Source of the DNA: UBA7330 sp043554545
GTDB lineage: Bacteria > Bacteroidota > Bacteroidia > Cytophagales > Cyclobacteriaceae
DNA length: 64,000 nucleotides
Assembly: GCA_043554545.1 (NCBI GenBank)
Contig: CP121337.1
Span: 3,100,001 to 3,164,000, forward strand
Reading direction: 5' to 3'
This document shows, piece by piece, positions 8,517 through 17,834 of the stretch. The notes beneath the pieces were generated by a model that saw only the letters and a list, made by a program, of their open reading frames with translations, made no database searches and was not told the DNA's origin. Position 1 is the stretch's first letter. Every line of letters starts with the position of its first letter. The translations under genes and the position numbers were made by a program.

Positions 8517-9863
8517 TCAATTGGCTATTTTAAATTCCTCATCAGTCTTTGCGAAAGGCACCTCTTGCTCTTTGGCCTGAAGAATTTCCTGATATTTGGT
8601 TTTTAGGGCTTTTTCTTCATCACTGAGTGTGCTTAAAGGTTCTTTTTCCAGCGGGTCTGTCAGGGTATTGTAGAAGCTACCATCTCTGTAAAGTTTATAA
8701 TTGTCATCCATCACCCATCTGCTATGGTCCCTTCCTCCCCATCGTGGTGTATAATGGATAAAGACTTGCTCTTTTGTTTGATCTAAAAGTCCTGCGAGAA
8801 GTGGATAAAAACTTTGTCCATCACTTGAATATTTGGCCGGGTCTACTCCTGCTGTTTCAGCCAAGGTGGGTAACATGTCTGAAAAATCAATTAATCCGTC
8901 AAAAACACCAGCCTGATCAATCATCACCGGCCAGGAAGCAATAAATGGCACGTGGTTTCCTGTGTTTATAGATTTTCCTTTGGCTCCCCATACGGTACCA
9001 GTAGTTGTTTCACTTTTAACGCTTACATGGGTTCCGTTATCAGCTGTGAAAATAAATAGTGTGTTATCCCAGACTCCCTTTTCCTTTAGTTTTGACTCAA
9101 TTTGACCAATGATATTATCCGTATAGGCCATCATATCAGCATAGTAAGCAGTATCCTTTTCATATCTCCGCTCCGGATCTGCCCATTCAGGTGAATCAGG
9201 AGTAGGTACAAATGGGTCATGAACCAAAAGCATCGGATAGTAGATGAAAAAAGGTTCGGTTGCATTTCTATCAATAAAGCCTTTGATATAGTCTGTTACG
9301 ACCTGAGGTCCGTAAGCGTCAGGATCTCTAGGTAAATCTTTTCCGTTTTGGGTAATTAGGGGATTAGCAAATCGTTCGCCCTCACTCTTTTTTCGATTCA
9401 GTTGCCACAATGCATACTCATCAAACCCAAACTTGTACGGTCTTTCTAAATCCTGATTGTAGGGATTCTCTCTGTTTAATCCATTCAACTGCCATTTACC
9501 AGCTACCATGGTTTTATAACCGGCCGCTTTCAATAGATTTCCAAATGTGATTTGGTTTGGATTGAGATATCCAAAATCTTCATAATTTCTAAAATTATGC
9601 TTCCCGGTCATGATCTTTACCCTGGAGGGCGTACACAAAGGTTGTGAATAGCAATTAGTGAATCTCAGTCCATTGGCGGCCAATCTATCGAGGTTGGGTG
9701 TCTGATATTCGGTGCTGCCATTTACACCTAAGCATTCATACCCCATGTCATCAGCCATAATCAGAACAATGTTAGGTCTTGGTCTAATGGATTCCTGATC
9801 AGCTGGCGGGGTGCACTGACTAAGTAAAATAAAGAAAAAGGGCAGTAGGGCTAGTTGTTTCAT
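8517..9863 (-). CDS. S1 sulfatase lipoprotein, first gene of the operon
   Basis: A 448-residue sulfatase with a lipoprotein signal (LLSQC, Cys17). Motifs are MADDMGYECLG for the metal site, C77-T-P-S-R81 for formylglycine, MVAGKWQLNG and FIFTADNGTH. The segment KIMTGKHNFRNYEDFGYL is shared by a sulfatase subgroup frequent in Bacteroidota and Planctomycetota; I cannot assign its number. It is the promoter-proximal gene of a run of seven minus-strand genes, divergent from pirin across 122 bp. No AraR-type palindrome is visible in that gap, so this operon probably has its own regulator outside the window. Confidence 0.88.
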   Translation of the reverse strand: MKQLALLPFFFILLSQCTPPADQESIRPRPNIVLIMADDMGYECLGVNGSTEYQTPNLDRLAANGLRFTNCYSQPLCTPSRVKIMTGKHNFRNYEDFGYLNPNQITFGNLLKAAGYKTMVAGKWQLNGLNRENPYNQDLERPYKFGFDEYALWQLNRKKSEGERFANPLITQNGKDLPRDPDAYGPQVVTDYIKGFIDRNATEPFFIYYPMLLVHDPFVPTPDSPEWADPERRYEKDTAYYADMMAYTDNIIGQIESKLKEKGVWDNTLFIFTADNGTHVSVKSETTTGTVWGAKGKSINTGNHVPFIASWPVMIDQAGVFDGLIDFSDMLPTLAETAGVDPAKYSSDGQSFYPLLAGLLDQTKEQVFIHYTPRWGGRDHSRWVMDDNYKLYRDGSFYNTLTDPLEKEPLSTLSDEEKALKTKYQEILQAKEQEVPFAKTDEEFKIAN

Positions 9864-9985
9864 CTGATAAATTTAGGGAGAATCCATCATTTCCCATAAC
9901 AGAGAAAATCCTCCTTATATTATATTTCTGAAAACTGAATAGCAACCTTCATTTTTAATTATTCATTTGGCATTAATTTTCAGGT

Positions 9986-10855
9986 ATGTCAAACACAGAT
10001 ATAATCATAGAAGAAAGATCCAGAGATATTGGTGATTTCCTGGTGGGAAGATTGCTTCCATTTCGGAAAAAGCGCATGGTAGGACCATTCATATTTGTAG
10101 ATCATATGGGTCCTGCGATTATTAAACCCGGATCCTACATGGACATCGGCCAACATCCGCATATCGGTTTATCTACACTCACCTATTTGTTTAAAGGTGA
10201 AGTTATGCATCGTGACACCCTGGGAACCCAACAACGAGTGACCGCAGGATCCGTCGGATGGATGACAGCAGGAAGTGGAATTGTTCATACTGAGCGCACC
10301 CCAGAAGACCTCCGCGATGGAAGATCATATAATATGCACGGATTCCAGATTTGGGTGGCACTTCCAAAAGATAAAGAAGAGATAGATCCTCAGTTTTCCT
10401 ATACTCCATCTGAGCAATTACCCAGTTGGGAAGAAGGTAGCGCAAGCTTCCGGTTATTGGCCGGGGAAGGATTTGGTAAAAAATCTCCCGTGCCCGTCTA
10501 CTCGGATCTTTTTTTATTGGAAATTGACGTGAAGTCTGAGAGCCTATTTGACATTGGAAGCAACCTTAAAGGAGAAATAGGTATTTGTGTAGTGGAAGGT
10601 GCTGTCAATGCCTGTGGACAAATTGTAAAAAAAGGAAACCTCCTGGTATCCAAACAGGAGGATGCATGTAAACTACAAGTGGAGGGCAACAGCAAACTAC
10701 TCCTGTTCGGTGGGCATCCTTTTGAAGAAGAACGTTACATCGAATGGAATTTTGTCTCCTCAGATAAAGAGAAAATCAATACAGCAAAAAGAAAATGGCA
10801 GGACCAGACATTTAAAATGGTTCCCGGAGAATCTGGCTATATCCCCTTACCCTGA
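9986..10855 (+). CDS. Pirin family protein
   Basis: A 289-residue bicupin without a signal peptide, so cytoplasmic. The N-terminal cupin holds the iron ligands H57, H59 (GQHPHIG), H101 and E103 (GIVHTER), and a conserved MHGFQIWVALP follows. Pirins are redox-sensitive iron proteins; bacterial ones have been reported as quercetin dioxygenases or as modulators of central carbon metabolism. It is transcribed away from the sulfatase operon and convergent with galM (8 bp between the stops), so it may be an insertion between two sugar-use modules rather than part of them. Confidence 0.92.
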   Translation: MSNTDIIIEERSRDIGDFLVGRLLPFRKKRMVGPFIFVDHMGPAIIKPGSYMDIGQHPHIGLSTLTYLFKGEVMHRDTLGTQQRVTAGSVGWMTAGSGIVHTERTPEDLRDGRSYNMHGFQIWVALPKDKEEIDPQFSYTPSEQLPSWEEGSASFRLLAGEGFGKKSPVPVYSDLFLLEIDVKSESLFDIGSNLKGEIGICVVEGAVNACGQIVKKGNLLVSKQEDACKLQVEGNSKLLLFGGHPFEEERYIEWNFVSSDKEKINTAKRKWQDQTFKMVPGESGYIPLP

Positions 10856-10863
10856 TCATCGCC

Positions 10864-11988
10864 TTATTTCTTTGAAAACCTCGTGATGGTTTTGGTGTAA
10901 TACTGTTCTCCTGGATTGAGTACGACGGAAGGAAAGTCCGGCCTATTTGGAGAATCAGGGAAATGCTGCGTCTCCAGACATAGCCCCATTCTTCGTTCAT
11001 AAACCACTCCATTTTTACCTGTAATGGTGCCATCCAGAAAATTTCCAGTGTAAAATTGCATGCCTGGTTCTGTGGTGAAAAGCTCCATCATCCGACCACT
11101 CTTTGGTTCGTATACTTTTGCAGCTAACCTCAAACCCTCTCCATTTAGTACCCAGCAATGATCATAGCCTCCACCATTGGCTAACTGCACATTTTCTTTC
11201 CCGATATCCTGTCCCACCTTTTTAAATTGATTAAAATCAAACGGAGTATCAGCGACAGGGGCAACTTCAATGGGTATCAAAGTACTGTCCACTGGCAAAT
11301 ACTGATCGGCATTAATCATCACTTCATGATCGAGTATGTTTTCTTTCATGGCCGACAAATTATAGTAGGAATGGTTCGTTAGATTAACGACGGTCTTTTT
11401 ATCTGTAACCGCAGCATACTCAAAGGTCAGTTGATTCTCATCGTCCAAAGAATAAGTAACCGTGGCTGTTAGCGTTCCAGGATATCCTTCCTCCATATCA
11501 GGGCTTGTATAGGACAACTTAATTCCTGAAGCTGAATCAGACTCAATCACTTCAGCTTCCCAGACCACTTTGTCAAAGCCTTTGATACCTCCATGGAGCC
11601 CATTGGGTCCATTGTTGATCGCCAAATCATAGGTTACACCGTCCAGAGCGAACTGCCCTTTTGCAATCCTGTTCCCATATCTCCCAATGGTCGCGCCGAA
11701 GTATGGTGTCTTTTCGAGATATCCTTCTAAGTTATCATAACCTAAGACGATATCAGCTACGTTTCCATTACGATCTGGTACCGTTAGGCTAGTGATGATA
11801 CCTCCATAGTTTATGAGTTTAAATGCAATGTTATGCTGATTAGTAACTGTGTATTCTGTTATTTTCTGACCATCTGGCATGGTGCCAAATTCTCTTTCTG
11901 AAACCATCATATTATTCTCTTTAACAGGTTGTTGACATGCGCTTATTATCAGTATGAAAATTATCGGAAGTATTTTTTGTATGAACAT
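10864..11988 (-). CDS. galM: Aldose 1-epimerase (mutarotase), lipoprotein
   Basis: Interconverts alpha and beta anomers of aldoses. The 374-residue protein has lipobox IISAC (Cys18), so it should sit in the periplasm, as many Bacteroidota mutarotases do. Active-site landmarks are H132 (NGLHGG), H206 (NLTNHSYYNL), the GYDHCWVL segment and the catalytic Glu near residue 339 (CLETQHFPDSPN). It is the distal gene of the arabinose cluster, 105 nt downstream of GH43, where it could supply the anomer preferred by the SSS symporter or by arabinose isomerase. The 105-nt gap contains no operator-like palindrome. Confidence 0.93.
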   Translation of the reverse strand: MFIQKILPIIFILIISACQQPVKENNMMVSEREFGTMPDGQKITEYTVTNQHNIAFKLINYGGIITSLTVPDRNGNVADIVLGYDNLEGYLEKTPYFGATIGRYGNRIAKGQFALDGVTYDLAINNGPNGLHGGIKGFDKVVWEAEVIESDSASGIKLSYTSPDMEEGYPGTLTATVTYSLDDENQLTFEYAAVTDKKTVVNLTNHSYYNLSAMKENILDHEVMINADQYLPVDSTLIPIEVAPVADTPFDFNQFKKVGQDIGKENVQLANGGGYDHCWVLNGEGLRLAAKVYEPKSGRMMELFTTEPGMQFYTGNFLDGTITGKNGVVYERRMGLCLETQHFPDSPNRPDFPSVVLNPGEQYYTKTITRFSKK

Positions 11989-12093
11989 GATTCTTAAGTT
12001 GAGGAACTAAGTAACAAAGTTAAAATTAAGTACTTTAAACTAGATTAACAGATATCTAAAACCCAATATAATGCTGAAAAAAGGCGCTATTAC

Positions 12094-13098
12094 TCAATCC
12101 CCCACTTTTTGCATAAAATCCGGGAATCCCTGGCTTGTCCATTTTACTTCCCTTACTCTTGTTGCCCGATTTGGATCCTCTAATTCAAAGCCCTCAATTT
12201 CTTTGTAATCTCGTGCATGGTAAATCATCAAAATCGTTTCTCCATCTTCAGCAATGGTAAATGAATTGTGTCCCGGACCGTACCTATTTACTTCTTCATT
12301 TGAGTAAAACACCGGACCGGGTGATTTATTCCAATTTTCAGGATTTAGTAGGTTCGCTTCCTCATCAATCCAAAGTAGGCCCACACAATAGTTATGATTA
12401 GTCGCACTGGCAGAATAGGTCACAAAAATCTTCCCATTCCTTTTTATTACGGCTGGTCCTTCATTGACATTGTACTTTACTCTTTCCCAACTATATTCTG
12501 GCTTTGTCAATACAATTTCAGGACCAGTTAATGTAGTTGCGTTTTTCATTTCTGACATGACCAGCCCGGTACCACTCTCATTATCAAGCACATCCTGTGC
12601 CCAGATCAAATATCTTTTGCCCTTGTGTTCGAATGAAGTTGCATCTAATGAAAAAGAGCTTGTCTCTGTAATGATTTGTCCTTCTTCCTCCCACGTACCC
12701 ATCATTGGGTCATGAGACGAATTAGATAAGGCCCACATCCTGATCTTCCAGATATCATCTGCTTCACTGGCTGCAAAATAGATGTACCATTTACCATCAA
12801 TATGGTGTAGCTCCGGAGCCCAAATATGATAACTCATCACCCCCTTTTCATGCTTACGCCAAATTACTTTTTCCCGTGCCTCGTTAATACCATTTATGGT
12901 TTTGGATTGTCGCAAAATTATTCGGTCATAAGCCGGTGTGGTAGCAATGAAGTAGTATACGCCCTTGTCTGTTTTATGCACCCATGGATCTGCCCGTTGT
13001 TCTGCAATGGGGTTGTTAAAAGGTTGGGACAGACTTACAAAACCTAACAACATTGATATTATAATAGGAAACAGTTTTAAAATACTCATAGTCATCAT
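12094..13098 (-). CDS. GH43 exo-alpha-L-arabinofuranosidase (GH43_26-like)
   Basis: A 334-residue secreted enzyme (signal about residues 1-25, ending SLSQ) of the five-bladed propeller GH43 family. The catalytic triad is visible: D37 in RADPW, D152 in SLDATSF and E213 in NEGPA. The segments YYFIATTPAYDRI and GVMSYHIWAPELHHIDGKWY resemble Streptomyces exo-1,5-alpha-L-arabinofuranosidase of subfamily 26. It should release arabinose from arabinan or arabinogalactan side chains. It lies between the symporter gene and galM in the ara operon, which agrees with arabinose as product. Confidence 0.88.
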   Translation of the reverse strand: MMTMSILKLFPIIISMLLGFVSLSQPFNNPIAEQRADPWVHKTDKGVYYFIATTPAYDRIILRQSKTINGINEAREKVIWRKHEKGVMSYHIWAPELHHIDGKWYIYFAASEADDIWKIRMWALSNSSHDPMMGTWEEEGQIITETSSFSLDATSFEHKGKRYLIWAQDVLDNESGTGLVMSEMKNATTLTGPEIVLTKPEYSWERVKYNVNEGPAVIKRNGKIFVTYSASATNHNYCVGLLWIDEEANLLNPENWNKSPGPVFYSNEEVNRYGPGHNSFTIAEDGETILMIYHARDYKEIEGFELEDPNRATRVREVKWTSQGFPDFMQKVGD

Positions 13099-13157
13099 GC
13101 TAATTCAATAGTCCTTTGTCTGTTGGAATTCCCACCTGAATCGACTCATTATAATTT

Positions 13158-14777
13158 TTACTGCCCATTAAAACTGATCATTACCCAGGCAACAATCGCT
13201 ACAACGATGATTGATATCACGATGTCTTTCCATGAATAACTGTTTTTATTTTCCGCTTTGTCGGAATCTGAAATTGTACCATAAGTCAAACCAGCCAGTT
13301 GTTCACTGGTTTGAGGTTTGGTGGCGAAGCTTACTCCCAGGATAAGTACTACACAAAACAAGAAAAACCAGGCACCAAATGTCAGGAAGTTCACCGTTCC
13401 GATGGTATGGAGAAAGCTGCCAGGAGTTAAGTTCGGAGCCATTAATTCCAAAATAATGCGTAAAGCGCCCACTATAGAGCCAACTACGAGGGTGGCGTAA
13501 GCACCATGTTGATTGATCCGTTTATAGAAAATACCGAAAAGGAATACAGCAGCAATAGGCGGAGAAATGTAGGCCTGTACCTTCTGCAGGTATTCATACA
13601 ATACTCCGGAAATATTTTGCATGATCGGAATCCATAATATTCCCAGGATAACGACAATACCTGTTGCTATTCTTCCAACATTGACCAGTTTCTTTTCGGA
13701 AGTTTCAGGCCTTAATTTTTTATAAATATCTACTGTAAAGAGTGTGCTACATGAGTTGAAGACAGAAGCCAATGAGCTCATCAATGCTGCCAACAGACCA
13801 GCAGCTACTAACCCCCGTAGGCCTGAAGGCAAGAGGTTACTCATCAAAACTGGAAACGCCTGATCCGGTGTATCCCACTGTAGCTCACCTTTCATTTTCA
13901 ATGTAAGCGCGATTACCCCCGGGATAAGGAATAAAAACACGGGCATTAACTTAAGTAAAGACCCCCAGATAGCACCTCTTCTGCCCTCTTTCAGGTTTCT
14001 GGCAGTTAAAGTTCTTTGGACGATATATTGATCTGTACACCAATACCAAATCCCCACGATTGTACTTGTAATCACCAGAGAAGGCCAGGGGAAATCAGGA
14101 TCTGAAGGCGGTCGCCACATGTTGAAATATTCCGGACCCAGCGTAGCCTTCATCTCCGCCCATCCACCAACAGCCTCTAAACCTATAAAAGTCAAAACAC
14201 CTGCTCCTAAAACCAATACGACTGCCTGCAAAGCCTCCGTATATACAACTGCTCTCATGCCTCCAAATACCGTATATACTCCGGTCAATATCACTGTTGC
14301 AAGGGCGCCAACCCAGAAGTTAATTCCCAGCAAAGCCGATACGACTACCCCTCCTGCGTAGATTGTTACAGAAACTTTTGTAAGCACATAAGCCACCAGT
14401 GATACCAGCGATAAAAACCATCTGGATTTAGCGCTAAACCGTCTTTCCAGGAATTCCGGCATGGTAAACACTCCGCTTCTGGCATAAAAAGGCAAAAAGA
14501 CCCAGCCCAATATCAGAACGATCCAGGCATGCAACTCATAAATCAGCATAGGGATTTTATCTCCGGCTCCAGCTCCTGCCAAGCCCACTACATGCTCCGA
14601 GCCAATATTTGAAGCAAAGATGGAAGCTCCGACTACAAACCAGCCAACGTTTCTACCCGCCAGGAAATAATCCTCTGTATTTTCATTTTTCTTAAGAATG
14701 ACCCAAAGTGCTATACCAAAAAGGATGATAAAATAGCCAGCAATAAATATCCAATCAAGGGTGTCAAGACTCTTCAT
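13158..14777 (-). CDS. Sodium/sugar symporter, SSS family (probable L-arabinose uptake)
   Basis: A 539-residue inner-membrane transporter with about 14 hydrophobic segments. The N-terminal GYFIILFGIALW, the AGRNVGWFVVGASIFASNIGSEH block and the GMRAVVYTEALQA and SSLASVFNSCSTLFTVDIYKK segments are typical of SGLT-like sodium/solute symporters. It is 50 nt downstream of araA and 59 nt upstream of GH43, so L-arabinose is the best guess for the substrate. The C-terminal helix (IVISIIVVAIVAWVMISF) matches the usual SGLT extension. Confidence 0.92.
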   Translation of the reverse strand: MKSLDTLDWIFIAGYFIILFGIALWVILKKNENTEDYFLAGRNVGWFVVGASIFASNIGSEHVVGLAGAGAGDKIPMLIYELHAWIVLILGWVFLPFYARSGVFTMPEFLERRFSAKSRWFLSLVSLVAYVLTKVSVTIYAGGVVVSALLGINFWVGALATVILTGVYTVFGGMRAVVYTEALQAVVLVLGAGVLTFIGLEAVGGWAEMKATLGPEYFNMWRPPSDPDFPWPSLVITSTIVGIWYWCTDQYIVQRTLTARNLKEGRRGAIWGSLLKLMPVFLFLIPGVIALTLKMKGELQWDTPDQAFPVLMSNLLPSGLRGLVAAGLLAALMSSLASVFNSCSTLFTVDIYKKLRPETSEKKLVNVGRIATGIVVILGILWIPIMQNISGVLYEYLQKVQAYISPPIAAVFLFGIFYKRINQHGAYATLVVGSIVGALRIILELMAPNLTPGSFLHTIGTVNFLTFGAWFFLFCVVLILGVSFATKPQTSEQLAGLTYGTISDSDKAENKNSYSWKDIVISIIVVAIVAWVMISFNGQ

Positions 14778-14827
14778 ATTAGGGTAGTTGTTTGGGGTTT
14801 ATCTAAAAAAAGCGTAATTATTAAGCA

Positions 14828-16312
14828 TTAAAAATGGTGATAATAGATTTCATTCCAGCGAAGCTGATCTTTAAAATTTCTGATGGATGTATCCTTATCG
14901 ATGATTAACAATTCAATGTCCATCATTTCAGCCAGGTCCTCAATAAATTCCGTTGATATGGCTTTACTAAATACCGTATGGTGAGCTCCTCCAGCCAAAA
15001 TCCAGGCATGAGCGGCAGTCTCCATATCTGGATAGCAATCCCATAGCACTCTGGCAACGGGTAATTTGGGCAGTTTCTGATTTGGAGTTACTGCCTTCAC
15101 CTCATTCAAAATCATGCGAAAACGGTTTCCCATATCTACCAGTGAAACATTGATCGCTTCACCACCAGCCACGTCGAAGATCAATCTAGCAGGATCTTCC
15201 TTGCCTCCTATACCCAGCGGATAAACTTCGCACCTTGGCTTGCCATCTGCTATACTTGGACAAATTTCCAACATGTGAGAGCCTAATACCCGAGATCTTG
15301 GTCCACTAAAATCATAGGTATAGTCTTCCATAAAAGAAGATCCTCCCGACAATCCCTGATCCATTACTTTGACAGCATGTAAAAGTGCCGCCGTCTTCCA
15401 ATCTCCCTCAGCTCCAAAACCGTATCCCTGAGCCATTAATCTCTGAGAGGCTATTCCAGGCAGTTGTTTCATCCCATGAAGGTTTTCAAAAGTGTTGGTG
15501 TACGCGCTAAACCCTCCATCCTCCAGGAAATACTTCAAACCCAGCTCAATTCTGGCCGCATCCTTCAATGAATGACTTTTCGAGACCGCATCTGTAATTA
15601 CGTATTCATCCTGGTAGATCGCTATCAACTGGTCTACCTCCTGCGCTGATATGCCATCAATAAACTTTACTAAATCGCCTACGCCATAGCCATTGACACT
15701 AAAGCCAAATTTAAGTTGTGCTTCAACCTTATCTCCTTCTGTGACGGCAACCTCCCGCATGTTATCCCCTATCCTGGCCACTTTCATCTGTTGCATGGCA
15801 TGCCAGCCAGCCGCTACCCTGGACCAGTTGCCCAGCGCCTTTTGAGCCTTTTCGTCTGACCAATGCCCTACAATCACCTTTCTGTTCTTGCGCAATCTGC
15901 TTACCATGAAACCGTACTCTCTTCCACCATGGGCAGATTGATTTTCATTCATAAAATCCATATCAATCTTCTCCCAGGGAATTTCCTGATTGAATTGTGT
16001 ATGAAAATGTACCAATGGCTTTTTAAGGATTTGTAAGCCCCTTATCCACATCTTCGCTGGTGAAAAAGTATGCATCCAGGTAACCACACCAATACAATTA
16101 GCTGCTGTATTGGCAGATTCCATCAGCCCATAAACTTCTTCAGAAGATTTAACTACCCCTTTAAATTTAACCTGAACTGGTATGTGACTACTTTGGTCCA
16201 GTTCTTTAACCATTTGCCCTGAGTGACTTGCTACATGCTCCAGTATTTCATCACCATATAGGTGTTGACTTCCTGTGATAAACCAAATTTCATAACTGTC
16301 AAGTGCTCTCAT
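14828..16312 (-). CDS. araA: L-arabinose isomerase
   Basis: Converts L-arabinose to L-ribulose in the cytoplasm. The 494-residue length matches the family (E. coli 500). The active-site segments are all present: EGDWKTAAL and FMEDYTY for the two metal-binding glutamates, GSHMLEICP and AHHTVF for the histidines. The N-terminal FITGSQHLYG is diagnostic. It follows araD by 6 nt. No ribulokinase gene lies next to it, unlike the usual araBAD arrangement, so L-ribulose must be phosphorylated by an enzyme encoded elsewhere. Confidence 0.97.
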   Translation of the reverse strand: MRALDSYEIWFITGSQHLYGDEILEHVASHSGQMVKELDQSSHIPVQVKFKGVVKSSEEVYGLMESANTAANCIGVVTWMHTFSPAKMWIRGLQILKKPLVHFHTQFNQEIPWEKIDMDFMNENQSAHGGREYGFMVSRLRKNRKVIVGHWSDEKAQKALGNWSRVAAGWHAMQQMKVARIGDNMREVAVTEGDKVEAQLKFGFSVNGYGVGDLVKFIDGISAQEVDQLIAIYQDEYVITDAVSKSHSLKDAARIELGLKYFLEDGGFSAYTNTFENLHGMKQLPGIASQRLMAQGYGFGAEGDWKTAALLHAVKVMDQGLSGGSSFMEDYTYDFSGPRSRVLGSHMLEICPSIADGKPRCEVYPLGIGGKEDPARLIFDVAGGEAINVSLVDMGNRFRMILNEVKAVTPNQKLPKLPVARVLWDCYPDMETAAHAWILAGGAHHTVFSKAISTEFIEDLAEMMDIELLIIDKDTSIRNFKDQLRWNEIYYHHF

Positions 16313-16318
16313 AGGGGG

Positions 16319-17020
16319 TTAATTTTGACCGTAATAGGCATCCTTTCCATGCTTACGATCATAATGTTTTTTGATTAAAGCTTCCTTAAGAAAGGGTGCA
16401 TCAGGATTTATTTGCAAGGTGAGGTAGGCCATTTTAGCTACTTCCTCCAGTATGCTGCTGTTGTACACTGCCTTCGCAGCACTGCTACCCCACGTAAAAG
16501 GACCGTGATTACTTATCAGAACCATTTCAACTTCTTTGTAATCCAAGCCTATGTCCTGAAAACAAGTCACGATTTGCTGACCTGTCATGTGTTCATAGTC
16601 TCCTTCTATGTGCTCATCTTGCATGGGAGGGGCACAAGGAATTTCCTCAACTAAATGATCCGCATGCGTAGTGCCGAATATGGGTATATCTCTTTGAGCC
16701 TGGGCCCAGGCTACAGAATACGTTGCATGGGTATGCGCTATTCCGCCAATTCCTTCCCAGTGATTGTATAAATAAGCATGTGTTTTGGTGTCTGAAGAGG
16801 GTCTTAACTTACCTTCTACCACCTCGTTATTGAGATCCATGATAACGATGTCCTCTGCCTTTAGCTCCAAATAAGGCACACCGCTTGGCTTGATGGCAAA
16901 AACTCCTTTGTCCTTGTCAAAGGCGCTGACATTTCCGAAGGTATATACAACCAACTTAAGTCTATCAAGTTGCATATTGGCTTCATAACATTCTTCTTTG
17001 AGCTGCTTATAGATTGACAT
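16319..17020 (-). CDS. araD: L-ribulose-5-phosphate 4-epimerase
   Basis: Converts L-ribulose 5-phosphate to D-xylulose 5-phosphate for the pentose phosphate pathway. The 233-residue class II aldolase-fold protein has the zinc histidines in HTHATYSVAWAQ and the SNHGPFTWG loop. GTTHADH, with HAD in place of a simple H-x-H, agrees with AraD/UlaF enzymes. It is the first gene of the ara operon, divergent from araR, with a 136-bp intergenic region that carries one operator-like palindrome. Confidence 0.95.
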   Translation of the reverse strand: MSIYKQLKEECYEANMQLDRLKLVVYTFGNVSAFDKDKGVFAIKPSGVPYLELKAEDIVIMDLNNEVVEGKLRPSSDTKTHAYLYNHWEGIGGIAHTHATYSVAWAQAQRDIPIFGTTHADHLVEEIPCAPPMQDEHIEGDYEHMTGQQIVTCFQDIGLDYKEVEMVLISNHGPFTWGSSAAKAVYNSSILEEVAKMAYLTLQINPDAPFLKEALIKKHYDRKHGKDAYYGQN

Positions 17021-17104
17021 CTTAGTTCAGGTTAGTACAGGCTACTTATAACGTCTACAATTTTAACATTAGCAATATAAATTGCAAGATAATCAAATAA
17101 TATA

Positions 17105-17125
17105 TAAGTGTATTTATTACATTTA
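17105..17125. promoter_or_regulatory. Predicted AraR operator (araD/araR divergent promoter)
   Basis: A 21-bp near-palindrome with half-sites TAAGTGTA and TACATTTA around a 5-bp AT centre. It lies 84 bp upstream of araD and 32 bp upstream of araR, so one site could control both directions. The same pattern occurs twice before GH51, which is what makes it credible. Confidence 0.75.
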
Positions 17126-17156
17126 TATATGATACAAATATCCTGTATGCTATTTT

Positions 17157-17825
17157 ATGAAAAACCCCTACAAAAAAAACAGTAAAGTATTATTGGCGCT
17201 TGATTGCATCATTTTTGGATTTGATGAAGACCAACTAAAAATTTTACTAATTAAAAGAGATTTTGAACCTGAAAAGGGAAAATGGTCGTTGATGGGAGGT
17301 TTTTTAGATCTCGAAGAAACGCTTGATGAGGCAGCTAGCAGAATTCTTTATGACCTCACCGGACTGCGTGATATATACCTGGAACAGCTTAAAAGTTTCA
17401 GTAGTCTGGACAGAGATCCGGTAGAACGAACCGTATCTACTTCCTACTATGCATTGATCAACATTCAAAAACACAATGAAAAACTTTCCCGGAAACATTC
17501 CGCGGAGTGGTTTAGCATTGCTGATTACCCTGGATTGATTTTTGATCATAATGAGATGGTGACTCATGCCATCAGAAGACTTCGCTACAGGACGTCGACA
17601 GAACCCATTGGGTTTGAATTATTACCTGCAAAATTCACGATGCGCCAGCTACAGAAATTGTATGAGGCGATTCTTGGGCAAGAATTAGATAAGCGAAACT
17701 TCAATAAGAAAATCCTAAGCCTGGATGTACTGATCAAACTGGATGAAAAAGACCGGACATCTAGCAGAAAAGGTTCTTTTCTGTATCAATTTGACGCAGA
17801 AAAATATGACCGGTTCAAAATCTGA
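17157..17825 (+). CDS. araR: Nudix-type transcriptional regulator AraR
   Basis: A 222-residue regulator with a Nudix-like effector domain (about residues 10-140) and a C-terminal winged helix. The Nudix box region reads GGFLDLEETLDEAASRILYD: the RExxEE catalytic core is lost, so it should bind a sugar rather than hydrolyse nucleotides. FTMRQLQKLYEAILGQELDKRNFNKKIL is the recognition-helix region of the NrtR/AraR family. Bacteroides AraR of this type represses arabinose genes and is released by L-arabinose. Divergent orientation from araD with a shared palindrome fits autoregulation. Confidence 0.9.
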   Translation: MKNPYKKNSKVLLALDCIIFGFDEDQLKILLIKRDFEPEKGKWSLMGGFLDLEETLDEAASRILYDLTGLRDIYLEQLKSFSSLDRDPVERTVSTSYYALINIQKHNEKLSRKHSAEWFSIADYPGLIFDHNEMVTHAIRRLRYRTSTEPIGFELLPAKFTMRQLQKLYEAILGQELDKRNFNKKILSLDVLIKLDEKDRTSSRKGSFLYQFDAEKYDRFKI

Positions 17826-17834
17826 TGGGAGCTT

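Noticed and set aside
11989..12093. AT-rich palindromic stretch upstream of galM as a further AraR operator
   Set aside because: TTAAGTACTTTAAA lacks the GTGTA/TACAY half-site cores seen in the three accepted operators.
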